Numbered from the stretch's first letter, positions 38,743 through 48,171 are shown. The stretch: 64,000 nt of DNA from Roseiconus lacunae (GCF_008312935.1 NZ_VSZO01000012.1:310001-374000), one strand, 5' to 3'. Program-made: numbers and translations. Notes: generated by a model from the sequence alone, not told the origin.

Positions 38743-39420
38743 TTAAACCATTTGGTCAAGCGTCGTAGAAAACTCCATCGAAGTTTGCTCACGGAATGTC
38801 ACCGGAGTCTGTTCCTGGGTTGCCGAATCCACCGCGCCCGACGAAGGGAACATCAGAATCGCGAAGGCGCGTTTCATCGATCGACTGAGTGGCTCGACAC
38901 CGACTCGGACGGACTCAAACGCCGGCTTCGTGCTCTCAACAAACACGCCGTCTTCGACAAAAGTCCACCACGATTCGCCTCCTACCCAAACCGGCGAAAG
39001 GGTGACCTGCTCGACCATCTCCGGATCGATACTCGCGTCCGCCCCGCCGGGCGTAATTTCAGATCCCGGATCTGTCAGCCGCACTTTCGTTCCGTCCACG
39101 GGCGCGACCGAGGCAACCGGTTGACCGTTGCCGGTCAACAGCGTCGCAAACTGCAACCCGGCCGCAATCAACACCGCGGCCGCCAAACCATAGGTTGCCA
39201 GACGGGAGCGGGGTGTGGATTGTTGCGATACCGACGCAGCAAGTTCCAATTCGTGGTCCGTATTTTTGCAAGACGTTTCGGCAAACGTGCTCCAAAGCCG
39301 ATAGGAGGCTTGGCAATGATCACAGCGTCCGGCATGCTCCTGCAGCGGCACGTCGGCGGTCACATCGGATCGCTGATCCAACAGTTGATTGAGTCGTTCT
39401 TCAAACTGGTCACAGTTCAT
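38743..39420 (-). CDS. Zinc-finger anti-sigma factor
   Basis: 225 residues. The N-terminal domain has the ZAS motif HAGRCDHC (HxxxCxxC, His29), then a membrane helix near residues 80-100 (LATYGLAAAVLIAAGLQFATLL). The outer part contains a Gly/Trp-rich segment (VWVGGESWWTF). It is coupled to the ECF gene: the sigma stop TAA and this ATG overlap at 39420 (TAATG on the minus strand). It should hold the sigma factor inactive at the membrane until a signal arrives. A downstream exported protein starts 3 bp after its end. Confidence 0.87.
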   Translation of the reverse strand: MNCDQFEERLNQLLDQRSDVTADVPLQEHAGRCDHCQASYRLWSTFAETSCKNTDHELELAASVSQQSTPRSRLATYGLAAAVLIAAGLQFATLLTGNGQPVASVAPVDGTKVRLTDPGSEITPGGADASIDPEMVEQVTLSPVWVGGESWWTFVEDGVFVESTKPAFESVRVGVEPLSRSMKRAFAILMFPSSGAVDSATQEQTPVTFREQTSMEFSTTLDQMV

Positions 39421-39992
39421 TACGAAGCCCTCCGCTGACTGGATTGCAGCACATCTCGGTCACGCAGTGCACTGACCATCTGTTTGCGGGCTCGATGGAC
39501 CAAGGTCTTTGCCGTCCCAACCGGACAGTCCATTTGACGAGCGATTTCGTCGTAAGACAATTCACAATCGTGAAACAACTCAAACGCGGTCCGTTGGCGG
39601 GTTGGCAGAGCCCTCAACGCCAAGCGAATCTCTTCGGCGATCGCGGAAGCTGCTAAAGCCTCTGTCATTGCCGTCGATTGAGGTTCGATCGAATCACTGA
39701 GCGGAGAATGCGACCGTCGCCGAGCCAGATGGGTGCGGGAGCGGTTGCCAGCCACCGTGGCTAACCAAGGTTCAAAAGGTCGGCGCGGATCCCAGCGATG
39801 GAGGTAACGAAGCACGCGGCTGAACGTTTCTTGGGTCGCATCCTCGGCATCCTGGCGATGCTTCAAAATGGCGAAGCATATTCCGTACACGAATGTATGG
39901 TATCGCTTCATCAGCACGGCGAACGCGGTAGCATCATCGTTGATGACCTGTTCCGCCAATGTTGCGGTCGAGAGATTGGATGGATCGTCCAC
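39420..39992 (-). CDS. ECF-type RNA polymerase sigma factor with cognate anti-sigma
   Basis: 190 residues from GTG 39992. Region 2 has FVYGICFAILKHRQDAEDAT at about residues 27-50; region 4 has the HTH LSYDEIARQMDCPVGTAKTL near residues 140-160. It is followed, in one operon, by a zinc-finger anti-sigma factor and a large exported protein, a common arrangement for envelope-stress or nutrient-sensing ECF systems. The signal is unknown. Confidence 0.9.
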   Translation of the reverse strand: MDDPSNLSTATLAEQVINDDATAFAVLMKRYHTFVYGICFAILKHRQDAEDATQETFSRVLRYLHRWDPRRPFEPWLATVAGNRSRTHLARRRSHSPLSDSIEPQSTAMTEALAASAIAEEIRLALRALPTRQRTAFELFHDCELSYDEIARQMDCPVGTAKTLVHRARKQMVSALRDRDVLQSSQRRAS

Positions 39993-40284
39993 GAAAGGCG
40001 CCTCGCAATAGAACTAAGCCAAGCAAACGACAATGCCAGGCAATCCAGGATACGCGCATCGATTCGCAAACGAAACAGGAATCTTGGCATCTCATCCCCA
40101 AACACGCGACGTTCGCCGGAGAGCAAGTCCGCTTCGCACCTGTCCATCGAACCGTGAGCCGAACGTACCGGTATCGAGCCTTCGTCGCCAAAGCCCACAA
40201 TCCCCGAGGCGAGCGCCGCGGACCCTATAACGACAGAACGAAAACGAATACGAAGACGTTCCGACCAGGTAATGACGAGACCGT

Positions 40285-40986
40285 TTAACGTCCGCTGAAG
40301 AAGCGTTTGAGTGCGTCATCGGCGGCGGCCTTAGAGCTTTCCGTCATCGCCTTTTTCAGACCTTCGGGTAGCTTGCCTTTCTTCTGCTTCTTCTGCTGTC
40401 GCAGACGTTCAACCAAGGAACTGTCGTTGACGGAAAGATCCGTGCTGTCGCTGGACTCTTGCTCGACCGATGCGGATGACTCTGCCTCCTCGGCTTTCTT
40501 CAGGTCGTCGAGGCGGAATTGCCGCGTATCTGGATCGGAAAGTTTTCGCACGCGGTCGATCTGATCGGCTTCGTCCAACCAGCCGTTGACGTCGACCTCT
40601 TCGAATCGGCTATCGGATTCTTGGACCATTCGTGCGGCGGCATCACCCACGTCGGTGACTTCGGGTTTCTTCGCACCTTTCAAGCCGTGTTCGACGACGA
40701 TCTCGAATTCCAGTTTGCCGAGTTTGATGTGATCGCCGGCGGAAAGGATCTTCGCCCGGTCACTGGGAAGCCGTTTTTCGTTGACGTAGGTCCCGTTGCG
40801 ACTTTTCAAGTCTTGGATCAACACCCGCCCGTCGCGGATCACGATGATGCAGTGCTTACGGCTGATCGAATCACTTTTCGGCCGCAGCTGACACGATTCG
40901 CTCCGTCCAATCAGGAATTTCTCGCCGTTGACCGGGATCTCAACTCCTTCGTGACTTCCCGTCATGACCTTGAGCTTCACTTGCAT
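40285..40986 (-). CDS. FHA-domain protein
   Basis: 233 residues. The first 95 residues form a forkhead-associated domain that binds phosphothreonine: FLIGRSESCQL, SISRKHC and DLKSRNGTYVNEKRL contain the conserved Gly-Arg, Ser-Arg-Lys-His and Asn-Gly-Thr. The rest is charged and helical, with a Lys-rich segment QQKKQKKGKLPEGLKK near residue 200 and a Ser/Ala-rich tail. It has no membrane segment. FHA proteins read Ser/Thr-kinase signals; the kinase is not in this window. Confidence 0.85.
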   Translation of the reverse strand: MQVKLKVMTGSHEGVEIPVNGEKFLIGRSESCQLRPKSDSISRKHCIIVIRDGRVLIQDLKSRNGTYVNEKRLPSDRAKILSAGDHIKLGKLEFEIVVEHGLKGAKKPEVTDVGDAAARMVQESDSRFEEVDVNGWLDEADQIDRVRKLSDPDTRQFRLDDLKKAEEAESSASVEQESSDSTDLSVNDSSLVERLRQQKKQKKGKLPEGLKKAMTESSKAAADDALKRFFSGR

Positions 40987-41341
40987 ACGGCACCTCTATC
41001 CTCTGACTGAATCGGCCAATCTTGGCCATTGATTTCCGCGGGCCGACAGCGCCAGATGTGCTCGAAGAGCACCGATTAGCATCGTCACGGGCTGCCGTAC
41101 TCATAAATATTGTAAACAGTTCCACTGGCTGGGAAAATGCCGCAATTGCAGGATTTGAGTGAAAGACACCCCCCGAACCAGCTACCTCAACGACGAGGTG
41201 CCGCCTGATGGGACGCTTGCGCCCCGTTCCTACCTGTAGGTTATCCCACTTCGATCCTTGACGCCTTGACTCTTTTGATTGATTCGAGGGTTTTGATCCA
41301 ATCTGACCGCCTGACCAATGCCCATCGTCCTGCGAACAAGT
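40987..41341. other. Intergenic region, 355 bp
   Basis: It lies upstream of the FHA gene and downstream of the lipoate ligase gene, both minus strand. A 5-bp stem ACCTC/GAGGT (41184-41199) and the near-palindrome CCTACCTGTAGG (41229-41240) are the only patterns seen. No gene. Confidence 0.45.
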
Positions 41342-42115
41342 TTAACGCCGCTGAAGCCAATCGACGGAACCGTACTTATCTCGTTGAACCCGCCTTGTGA
41401 CCGCAAGTTCCGCCTCGTTCAATTCCGATCCCGCATATTCGACTCCTAGCAATTGTCCAATCCGCAGCTTCATCATGTCGGCAAACTCGCTCCGATCGAT
41501 CGGCTTTGACGTGAGATCTGTCACGCCAGGTAATTCCGGCGCAACGCCACTGGCACGCAAAAGCACGCTCCCGTGTTGCAGCACCGCACGCTTTGCCCGC
41601 CGCTGTGCACTCCCCACCACTTTGTAGCCACTGACAATCAAATCCTCTGCCGTCCTCCGCTGAAAACAGAGGAACGCGTCTTCTGCAAATGTTCGCTGGC
41701 GATCCAGCCGATAGGGCCGCGCGATGACACCGAACTGTTTCAAAACGTCGACGATCACCGCATGGACACCTTGGTATAAATCGTGACGAGCCCCCCGCTG
41801 ACCGACAGGTGTCGCCACCGTCAAGCTATAGGTCAATTCTCGATCATGCACGATCGCACCACCTCCGGTACTACGCCGAACGACAGCCGCGTCGGCAAAC
41901 CGAGGTATCGCCGCCTGGTACGTTTGAAAGTACCCCAGCGATAGCGTCGGTACATTCCAACTGTAAAACCGCAGCACCGCCTGACATGACTCACCGCGTT
42001 CGGCTCGCGCCGAGACGGATTGCAAAATCGCCTCGTCAACGGACATGTTCCAAGCCCCTTCGCCGGACCAGTGCGTCAGGGCTCGGCCGATCAGTTGCGG
42101 CTCACTCACCTTCAC
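41342..42115 (-). CDS. Lipoate-protein ligase / lipoyltransferase (LplA/LipM family)
   Basis: 257 residues from GTG 42115, overlapping gcvPB by 14 bp. Family motifs are present: RRSTGGGAIVHDRELTYS (substrate loop) and SGYKVVGSAQRRAKRAVLQHGSVLL with the catalytic-type Lys. It attaches lipoate or octanoate to carrier lysines. As the last gene of the gcv operon it most likely modifies GcvH at Lys68. Whether it uses free lipoate (LplA-like) or octanoyl carrier protein (LipM-like) cannot be settled from sequence alone. Confidence 0.83.
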   Translation of the reverse strand: MKVSEPQLIGRALTHWSGEGAWNMSVDEAILQSVSARAERGESCQAVLRFYSWNVPTLSLGYFQTYQAAIPRFADAAVVRRSTGGGAIVHDRELTYSLTVATPVGQRGARHDLYQGVHAVIVDVLKQFGVIARPYRLDRQRTFAEDAFLCFQRRTAEDLIVSGYKVVGSAQRRAKRAVLQHGSVLLRASGVAPELPGVTDLTSKPIDRSEFADMMKLRIGQLLGVEYAGSELNEAELAVTRRVQRDKYGSVDWLQRR

Positions 42116-43559
42116 TCCATTTCAGAATTGGCTTGCGAGCCGCTGCGACATCATCGGGACGGCTGATCTTGGTCGAGTGCGGTGCTTCGTCGATCAAGTC
42201 ACCGCTTTCTTCGGTAATCCGGAACAACGCCTGTGCGAACGCGTCCAACGTTTCTTTGCTTTCGGTCTCGGTCGGCTCGACCATCACTGCTTCTTCGACC
42301 ACCAACGGGAAGTAAACCGTAGGAGCATGGAAGCCGTAATCCAACAAACGCTTGGCGATGTCCATCGCCGTCAGATGCTTGTCTTTCTTTAAACGCTTTG
42401 CCGACGCAACGAATTCATGCATGCAGCGATCGCCGTGCGGAACGTCAAGGATATGCCGCACTTTACTGAGCAAGTAATTCGCTCCCAACACGGCATCTTC
42501 ACTGACCTTGCGTAGGCCTTCTTTTCCGTACGTACGAATGTAGATGTAGGCACGAACCAGGACACCGACGTTGCCAAAGAAACTGCGCACCCGACCGATC
42601 GATTTCGACGGAGCCTGACAACGATACCCGTCGCCATCACGAACGACGACCGGTCCGGGCAAGTAGTCGGCAAGGAAGTCACGAACACAAATCGGTCCGG
42701 CACCGGGACCACCACCACCGTGGGGCCCGGAGAACGTCTTGTGCGGATTGAAGTGCATCAGGTCAGCACCGAAGTCGCCCGGCCGCGCGATTCCCAAGAT
42801 CGCGTTCATGTTCGCGCCGTCAAGGTAAATCAATCCGCCGGCTTCGTGAACCAAGTCGGCGATTTCGCCTACCTGTGAATCGAACAACCCTAACGTGTTC
42901 GGGTTGGTCAACATGAAGACGGCCGTCTCGTCGTTAAGCTTGCTCTTGAGGTCTTCCAGATCGACCAAGCCATCGGCGTTGCTTTTGACGGCTTTGGTTG
43001 AAAAACCAGCCATTTGGGCACTTGCCGGATTGGTCCCGTGTGCGGAGTCTGCCGTGAGCACCACCGTCCGTTGGCTTTCACCACGTTCATTAAAGTAGGC
43101 GGCCGCGACTAACAGCGCCGTCAGTTCGCCGTGAGCCCCCGCGGCGGGCTGCAGCGAAACGCCTGGCAAACCAGAGATCTCGCCCAACATGTCTTGCAGT
43201 TCGTACATCATCTGCAGCACACCACCGACGGTGCCGTCACGCTGCAACGGATGGACGTCTCCGATACCCGCCAACGATGCCATCCGCTCGTTGCGTTTGG
43301 GGTTGTACTTCATCGTACAGGAACCCAGCGGATAAAAATGCGTGTCGACGCTCATGTTCAAAGTCGACAAGTTCACGAAGTGCCGCACGACGTCGCCTTC
43401 GGCAACTTCCGGTAACGGTGGTGGCTCGTCGGCCAGCACATCGGCGGGCAACAGTTCGCTGATCGCTTCAGCCGATTCCGGCAGCGACGGTAAATGATGA
43501 GCGCGACGCCCCGGTCGGCTCATTTCAAAAATCAGTTTGGTTGCTTGTTGATTTCGCAT
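42102..43559 (-). CDS. gcvPB: Glycine dehydrogenase (decarboxylating) subunit 2, P-protein beta
   Basis: 485 residues. It has the PLP-binding segment FNPHKTFSGPHGGGGPGAG (the Lys forms the Schiff base) and the N-terminal LGSCTMKYNP and QPAAGAHGEL segments typical of the beta part of a split P-protein. With GcvPA it decarboxylates glycine and passes the aminomethyl group to lipoyl-GcvH. It starts 18 bp after gcvPA and overlaps the lipoate ligase gene by 14 bp. Confidence 0.96.
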   Translation of the reverse strand: MRNQQATKLIFEMSRPGRRAHHLPSLPESAEAISELLPADVLADEPPPLPEVAEGDVVRHFVNLSTLNMSVDTHFYPLGSCTMKYNPKRNERMASLAGIGDVHPLQRDGTVGGVLQMMYELQDMLGEISGLPGVSLQPAAGAHGELTALLVAAAYFNERGESQRTVVLTADSAHGTNPASAQMAGFSTKAVKSNADGLVDLEDLKSKLNDETAVFMLTNPNTLGLFDSQVGEIADLVHEAGGLIYLDGANMNAILGIARPGDFGADLMHFNPHKTFSGPHGGGGPGAGPICVRDFLADYLPGPVVVRDGDGYRCQAPSKSIGRVRSFFGNVGVLVRAYIYIRTYGKEGLRKVSEDAVLGANYLLSKVRHILDVPHGDRCMHEFVASAKRLKKDKHLTAMDIAKRLLDYGFHAPTVYFPLVVEEAVMVEPTETESKETLDAFAQALFRITEESGDLIDEAPHSTKISRPDDVAAARKPILKWSEGE

Positions 43560-43577
43560 TGGTTTGCTTCCCCCCTT

Positions 43578-44978
43578 CTAAACCGTTTCCGCCAAGTGAA
43601 CCGAGTCGGCGACCTGCGCCGCGTCGAGAACCGCCATCAACCGATCCAGCTCGGTTTCGGTTCGCTTCTCGGTCACCGCAACCAAGAAACAGTCGTCGTA
43701 CCGCCCGCCACAGGCTCCTTCGGCGACGTCGCTGACCGGCACCCCAGCCAACACGCCTTCGGCGGCCGCCCGCCTCATCAAACCGGTCACGTCGGCTTCG
43801 CGATCACGGACCAAGAACTCTTTGAACACCGGCCCGGAATGCACCAATTCGAAGCGTTCGCTGGCGGCAAATCGATCGCGAGCCAGGTTGGCTTTAACGA
43901 CGCAATGCTCGGCCGTTTCCTTTAGTCCCTGCGGACCAAGCAAACTCAAGTAAACGGTCGCCCGAAGCGCGAGCAGCGTCTGGTTGCTACAGATATTACT
44001 GGTCGCCTTCTCACGGCGAATGTGCTGCTCTCTTGTTTGCAGCGTCAGCACCCAGCAACGATTCCCACGACGATCGATCGTTTGCCCGGCGATACGTCCC
44101 GGCATCCTCCGCATCAACTCTTTACGACAGGCGATGATTCCCAAGTAGGGCCCACCGTATGCCAAGGGATTACCGAGTGATTGACCTTCGGCGACGGCGA
44201 TATCGACGCCAAGATCACCGGGTCGCTTGAGCAAGCCGACGCTGATCGGGTCAAACGACTGGATCACCAACGCACCTTTTTCGTGGGCGGTATCGGCAAT
44301 CTTTTGAACCTGTTCCAGGCGACCGAAGAAGTTTGGGTGCTGAATCAACACACACGCGGTTTCGTCATCGATCGCGTCGATCAACGGATCACTGCAGCCC
44401 GACTCGTCCGATTCGACGACCACCAACTCTGCCTCGATACCCACCAGATAAGACCGCAGGATCTCGAGGTACTGCGGGTGCACCGCGTCGGAGGTGACCA
44501 CCTTGTGACGTTTCTTGACCGAAGCGAGCGCCATCAAGACCGCTTCGGTTGCGGCCGACCCACCGTCGTACAAGCTGGCGTTGCTGACATCCAAACCGCT
44601 GATCTGACTGACCATCGTTTCGTATTCAAACATCACCTGCAAATTGCCCTGGCTGACTTCGGCCTGATAGGGCGTGTAAGAGGTGTAGTATTCGCCTCGC
44701 GATGCCATCTCGTCGACGACTGCGGGGATGAAGTGGTCGTAGGCACCGGCGCCCATAAAGCAAATGTGGCTGGCGACCGAGCAATTCTTCGCGGCCAGCG
44801 AACGCAACTCCGCTTCCAGTGACATCTCATCGGCGGCCGGCGGCAAGTCCAACGGTCGCTGCATTTGCAACGCCTGGGGAACTTGGCCGTCAATGATTTC
44901 GTCGATCGATTCCGCGCCGATCGATCGCAACATTTCCCGGCGATCATCATCGGTGTGAAACAAGTACCCTTTCATCAA
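43578..44978 (-). CDS. gcvPA: Glycine dehydrogenase (decarboxylating) subunit 1, P-protein alpha
   Basis: 466 residues, the usual size of the alpha part of a split P-protein. It carries FMGAGAYDHFIPAVVDEMASR, YTPYQAEVSQGNLQ and NASLYDGGSAATEAVLMA, all conserved. It lacks the PLP lysine, which the beta subunit supplies. Split P-proteins are known from many Gram-positive and thermophilic bacteria and are common in planctomycetes. The gene lies between gcvH (129 bp upstream) and gcvPB. Confidence 0.96.
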   Translation of the reverse strand: MMKGYLFHTDDDRREMLRSIGAESIDEIIDGQVPQALQMQRPLDLPPAADEMSLEAELRSLAAKNCSVASHICFMGAGAYDHFIPAVVDEMASRGEYYTSYTPYQAEVSQGNLQVMFEYETMVSQISGLDVSNASLYDGGSAATEAVLMALASVKKRHKVVTSDAVHPQYLEILRSYLVGIEAELVVVESDESGCSDPLIDAIDDETACVLIQHPNFFGRLEQVQKIADTAHEKGALVIQSFDPISVGLLKRPGDLGVDIAVAEGQSLGNPLAYGGPYLGIIACRKELMRRMPGRIAGQTIDRRGNRCWVLTLQTREQHIRREKATSNICSNQTLLALRATVYLSLLGPQGLKETAEHCVVKANLARDRFAASERFELVHSGPVFKEFLVRDREADVTGLMRRAAAEGVLAGVPVSDVAEGACGGRYDDCFLVAVTEKRTETELDRLMAVLDAAQVADSVHLAETV

Positions 44979-45107
44979 TCAGAATTCCGTGGTCGTCAAA
45001 CGAGAAAGTGAAGATCGTTCACGCCGCGAATTCTGCGCGCGGGAACTTCAACGGATCAGCCGGATCCTTGTCATGTTGCCTTCCCTGCAATCGATTCGGT
45101 AAAAGCG

Positions 45108-45509
45108 TTAGGCCGATTCGGCACACTGCTTTTGATAAGTCGGGTAATCCATCAGCGATGCCAAACCGGAATCGTCGCTGACTTTGATCTTGATCACCCA
45201 ACCGAAGTCGTAGGGATCGTCATTCAGACCATCCAGGTTGTCGGGCAAGTCCGCGTGGACTTCGACAATTTCGCCGGCCACCGGGCAATACAGCGGGCTA
45301 ACCGCTTTGACCGATTCGACTTCACCAAACTCTTCGCCACTGTCGAACGTTTTTCCGACTTCGGGCAAATCCATGTAAACGAGGTCGTTGAGTTGTTCGA
45401 TCGCGAAATCGGAAATCCCGATCGTCGCAATTTTTTGTCCGCCTTCATCGGACACATCAACCCATTCATGAGTTTCGGCGTACAGCAGTTTGCTCTTATC
45501 GCGTGACAC
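45108..45509 (-). CDS. gcvH: Glycine cleavage system H protein
   Basis: 133 residues. The lipoyl-carrier motif is EVESVKAVSPLYCPVAGEI, with Lys68 as lipoylation site, and the N-terminus (YAETHEWVDV) matches the family. It shuttles the aminomethyl group from the P to the T protein. Length and spacing are normal for a gcv operon. Confidence 0.97.
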   Translation of the reverse strand: MSRDKSKLLYAETHEWVDVSDEGGQKIATIGISDFAIEQLNDLVYMDLPEVGKTFDSGEEFGEVESVKAVSPLYCPVAGEIVEVHADLPDNLDGLNDDPYDFGWVIKIKVSDDSGLASLMDYPTYQKQCAESA

Positions 45510-45581
45510 GGATCAGGGTTCCTTTTCGGCAAGCGTTCAAGTGGAAAGAAACGGGTAAGTAATTCGAGAGTCAACAAGACA

Positions 45582-45644
45582 ACGATTTAAGACAGTGATT
45601 CAAAACAGAGCGATGACTTCAAACCAGGCAATGACTCAAAACGT
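45582..45644. repeat. Degenerate short tandem repeats between gcvT and gcvH
   Basis: Three to four imperfect copies of a GATGACTTCAAAAC-like unit of about 17 bp (for example TGATTCAAAACAG, GATGACTTCAAACC, AATGACTCAAAACG). They lie in the 150-bp gap upstream of gcvH. Confidence 0.5.
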
Positions 45645-45659
45645 CGGATCGGCGATCGC

Positions 45660-46796
45660 CTAAGAATCGGTCTTCGCACGTCGGTAGAACGGCAACTTGG
45701 TCGCCACCGCGGCAGATCGCTTTCCGCGGATGTCAATTTCGAATTCGGTTTGATCGGCAACCTCAACATCAACCATCGCCATCGCGATCGGCTTGCCAAG
45801 AGTCGGAGACGGGCCACCGCTGGTGATCGTACCGACAACCTTACCGTCAGCTCCGATCACGTCACAACCTTCGCGGGCCGGGCGGCGGCCTTCGGGCAAC
45901 AACCCGACGCGTCGGCGTTTCGGCCCTGCGGTTTTGATCTTGGCGATCGCGTCTCGTCCCAGAAAGTCGCGGTCGTTTAAATTGCACGCGAACGACAAAC
46001 CGGCACTGATGGGATCGGTCGATTCATTAAGCTCGTGACCGTACAGCGGCATCGCCGCCTCCATCCGCAGCGTGTCACGAGCCCCTAGACCGGCGGGTGC
46101 GAACCCGGCGTCACGACCGGCCAACATGATGTTTTCCCAGATCCTATTTGCCTCTTCGGCCCGAACGACCAACTCAAAGCCGTCCTCGCCGGTGTATCCG
46201 GTTCGACTGACAATCGCTGGTTTCGAAAATTGATCGGTGATCGTCGCCTGATAGTACTTCAGTCGCGCCGGGTCGAAGGAAAACAGCTTGCGGCAGGTCT
46301 CCATCGCGAGCGGCCCCTGAACGGCGATCATCGCCGTCAACTCGGTGCGATCGGTGAAGGTCACGGTGGGAAAATCGTCAAGCTGCTGCTTGATCCACTC
46401 CACGATCTTCTGCCGATTGGAAGCGTTGACGACAAGCAAGTAGTAGTACTGATCGCTCGGCGTTTTAAGATGCGATACGAGGACGTCGTCCAGAATCCCG
46501 CCGTCTTGATTGCAGACCATTGCGTAACGAACACCGCCGACGGGTAAATCAATCACTCGACGAGTAAGCAAACGATCGAGCAGTTCCGCCGCCCCGTCTC
46601 CGTCAAAACGCAGTCGACCCATGTGAGAGACATCGAAAAGCGCCGCCTTGGTACGGCAGGCCTGATGTTCGTCTACGATCGAACCGTACTCAATGGGCAT
46701 CTCGTAGCCCGCAAACGGCACCATTTTTGCGCCGGCGTCCCGGTGCCATCGATCCAAGGGGGTGTGCGCCAACGATGAAGCTTCGGCTTGACTCAT
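45660..46796 (-). CDS. gcvT: Glycine cleavage system aminomethyltransferase (T protein)
   Basis: 378 residues. Motifs include FDVSHMGRL (N-terminal tetrahydrofolate-binding region), TGYTGEDGFE and LGARDTLRMEAAMPLYGHEL. It transfers the methylene group from aminomethyl-GcvH to tetrahydrofolate, releasing ammonia. First gene of the gcv operon on this strand. I looked in the 400-bp gap upstream for a tandem glycine riboswitch and could not recognise one. Confidence 0.97.
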   Translation of the reverse strand: MSQAEASSLAHTPLDRWHRDAGAKMVPFAGYEMPIEYGSIVDEHQACRTKAALFDVSHMGRLRFDGDGAAELLDRLLTRRVIDLPVGGVRYAMVCNQDGGILDDVLVSHLKTPSDQYYYLLVVNASNRQKIVEWIKQQLDDFPTVTFTDRTELTAMIAVQGPLAMETCRKLFSFDPARLKYYQATITDQFSKPAIVSRTGYTGEDGFELVVRAEEANRIWENIMLAGRDAGFAPAGLGARDTLRMEAAMPLYGHELNESTDPISAGLSFACNLNDRDFLGRDAIAKIKTAGPKRRRVGLLPEGRRPAREGCDVIGADGKVVGTITSGGPSPTLGKPIAMAMVDVEVADQTEFEIDIRGKRSAAVATKLPFYRRAKTDS

Positions 46797-47196
46797 CCAG
46801 TCTCTCGCGGACCTATCGGGGTGTGATTCGGTTTCGACGAGCCGGCGCCACTTCGGACCGGCAGCCTTTCACCGATCCGCTTATCGCACCCACACCGCAC
46901 ACCTTACCCGACCTCGGCGGTCGTCTTAAAACGACTCACCCAGTTGAGAAATTGCGTTCTACGCGGGCCAACATGTCAACGATCGGTGCTTGGGCAAACA
47001 GGCGTTGCCCAATGTGTTGCCTCAGAGTGTACCGGATATCAAACTCGGTTCCAGTGTCATCGACGGCAAAGGGAAGGAATCTCCCCTCGGATCACCCAAG
47101 CGTTCGGATTGCCCCGCCAAACGGCAAACTTCTGACGAACGGCAAACTTCTTCTGTACCGACCGTCGGACGCATTGAGCCCAAACGGCACTGCCGA
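46797..47196. other. Intergenic region, 400 bp, upstream of the gcv operon
   Basis: It should contain the gcv promoter (minus strand). It has a 14-bp direct repeat AACGGCAAACTTCT at 47120-47133 and 47138-47151 (18-bp period), and a small stem GTCGT/ACGAC near 46920. No gene is seen. Confidence 0.5.
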
Positions 47197-48171
47197 TCAG
47201 GCGTCCGGCGACGCGACCGGAAAACTTGCGTAGGCGGCCTCGATGATGTCATTGGTCGCTAAACCGACGTGCCCCGGTACGGCCGGTTCGGTCTGCCGCA
47301 GCACCGCGGCAGTAAAGTCGGCGATCAAGGGAGCATGAAAATTTTCATGCGGCGGATGGCATTCCCTCGTTTCCCCCTCCGATGTCACCGCCAGCAGCGA
47401 CCCTTCATTCAAGTCTTCGATCGTCACTCGTCCATCGGTACCGATAACCTCCAAACGATCCGGCGTATCGACGGTCCCGAAGTAGCACTGCAGAACGCCA
47501 TGCTGCCCCGCCTTGAACTCCACCAATAGCGTCGCCATATCTTCGGCTTCGTAGTCCGGCGAACGTGCACACATTGCTTTTACGTCAACGACCTCACCAA
47601 ACAAGTCGAGGAACAAATCCAATCGGTGACTGCCGATGTCCATCAACGGCCCACCACCACCTTGCGAGCGCACCACCCGCCAGTCGTCTTTGGGAAATCG
47701 ATTCGGATTCCCGGTCGTTGCCAAAATCGAGAGTGGACGCCCTAAGACGCCCGACCGAATCAACTCTTTGACCCGAGCAACCACCGGATAGAACCGCCGA
47801 TAGTAAGCGACGCCCAACTGCACGCCCGCCTGCTGACACAAATCGACCATCAATTGACACTGGGTCGAGTCCATCGCCATCGGCTTTTCGACGAGGACGT
47901 GCTTGCCGGCGGCGGCGGCGCTGGCGGTCTGCGGCGCATGCATTTCTACCGGCGTCGCGATGTACACCGCATCAACGTCCTCTCGAGCAATCAACTCTTC
48001 CGCACTGGTGGTCCAGTGCTCGACCCCGTAACGTTCGGCAAACCGAACCAGCTTTTCCTCGTCACGTCGACAGGCGACAAGCAACTGCGAATTCGAATCC
48101 CGTATGATCGCGTCGGCCACACGTTTTTCTGCGATGTCACCGCAGCCGATCAAGCCCCAACGAATCACCAT
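47197..48171 (-). CDS. Gfo/Idh/MocA-family NAD(P)-dependent sugar oxidoreductase
   Basis: 324 residues. The N-terminal Rossmann fold has GLIGCGDIAEKR and IATPVEMHAPQ; EKPMAMD carries the conserved Lys and GGGPLMDIGSHRLDLFL the catalytic-type His. It probably oxidises or reduces a sugar, inositol or sugar acid with NAD(P); the substrate is unknown, as in most of the large set of such genes in planctomycetes. Transcribed alone. Confidence 0.88.
   Translation of the reverse strand: MVIRWGLIGCGDIAEKRVADAIIRDSNSQLLVACRRDEEKLVRFAERYGVEHWTTSAEELIAREDVDAVYIATPVEMHAPQTASAAAAGKHVLVEKPMAMDSTQCQLMVDLCQQAGVQLGVAYYRRFYPVVARVKELIRSGVLGRPLSILATTGNPNRFPKDDWRVVRSQGGGGPLMDIGSHRLDLFLDLFGEVVDVKAMCARSPDYEAEDMATLLVEFKAGQHGVLQCYFGTVDTPDRLEVIGTDGRVTIEDLNEGSLLAVTSEGETRECHPPHENFHAPLIADFTAAVLRQTEPAVPGHVGLATNDIIEAAYASFPVASPDA

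Noticed and set aside
37756-39438. Long plus-strand frames opposite the anti-sigma operon (257 and 228 codons)
   Set aside because: Domain-bearing genes occupy the other strand, and the plus-strand products show no family motif.
46797-47196. Glycine riboswitch upstream of gcvT
   Set aside because: No tandem aptamer core could be recognised; a covariance-model scan would settle it.
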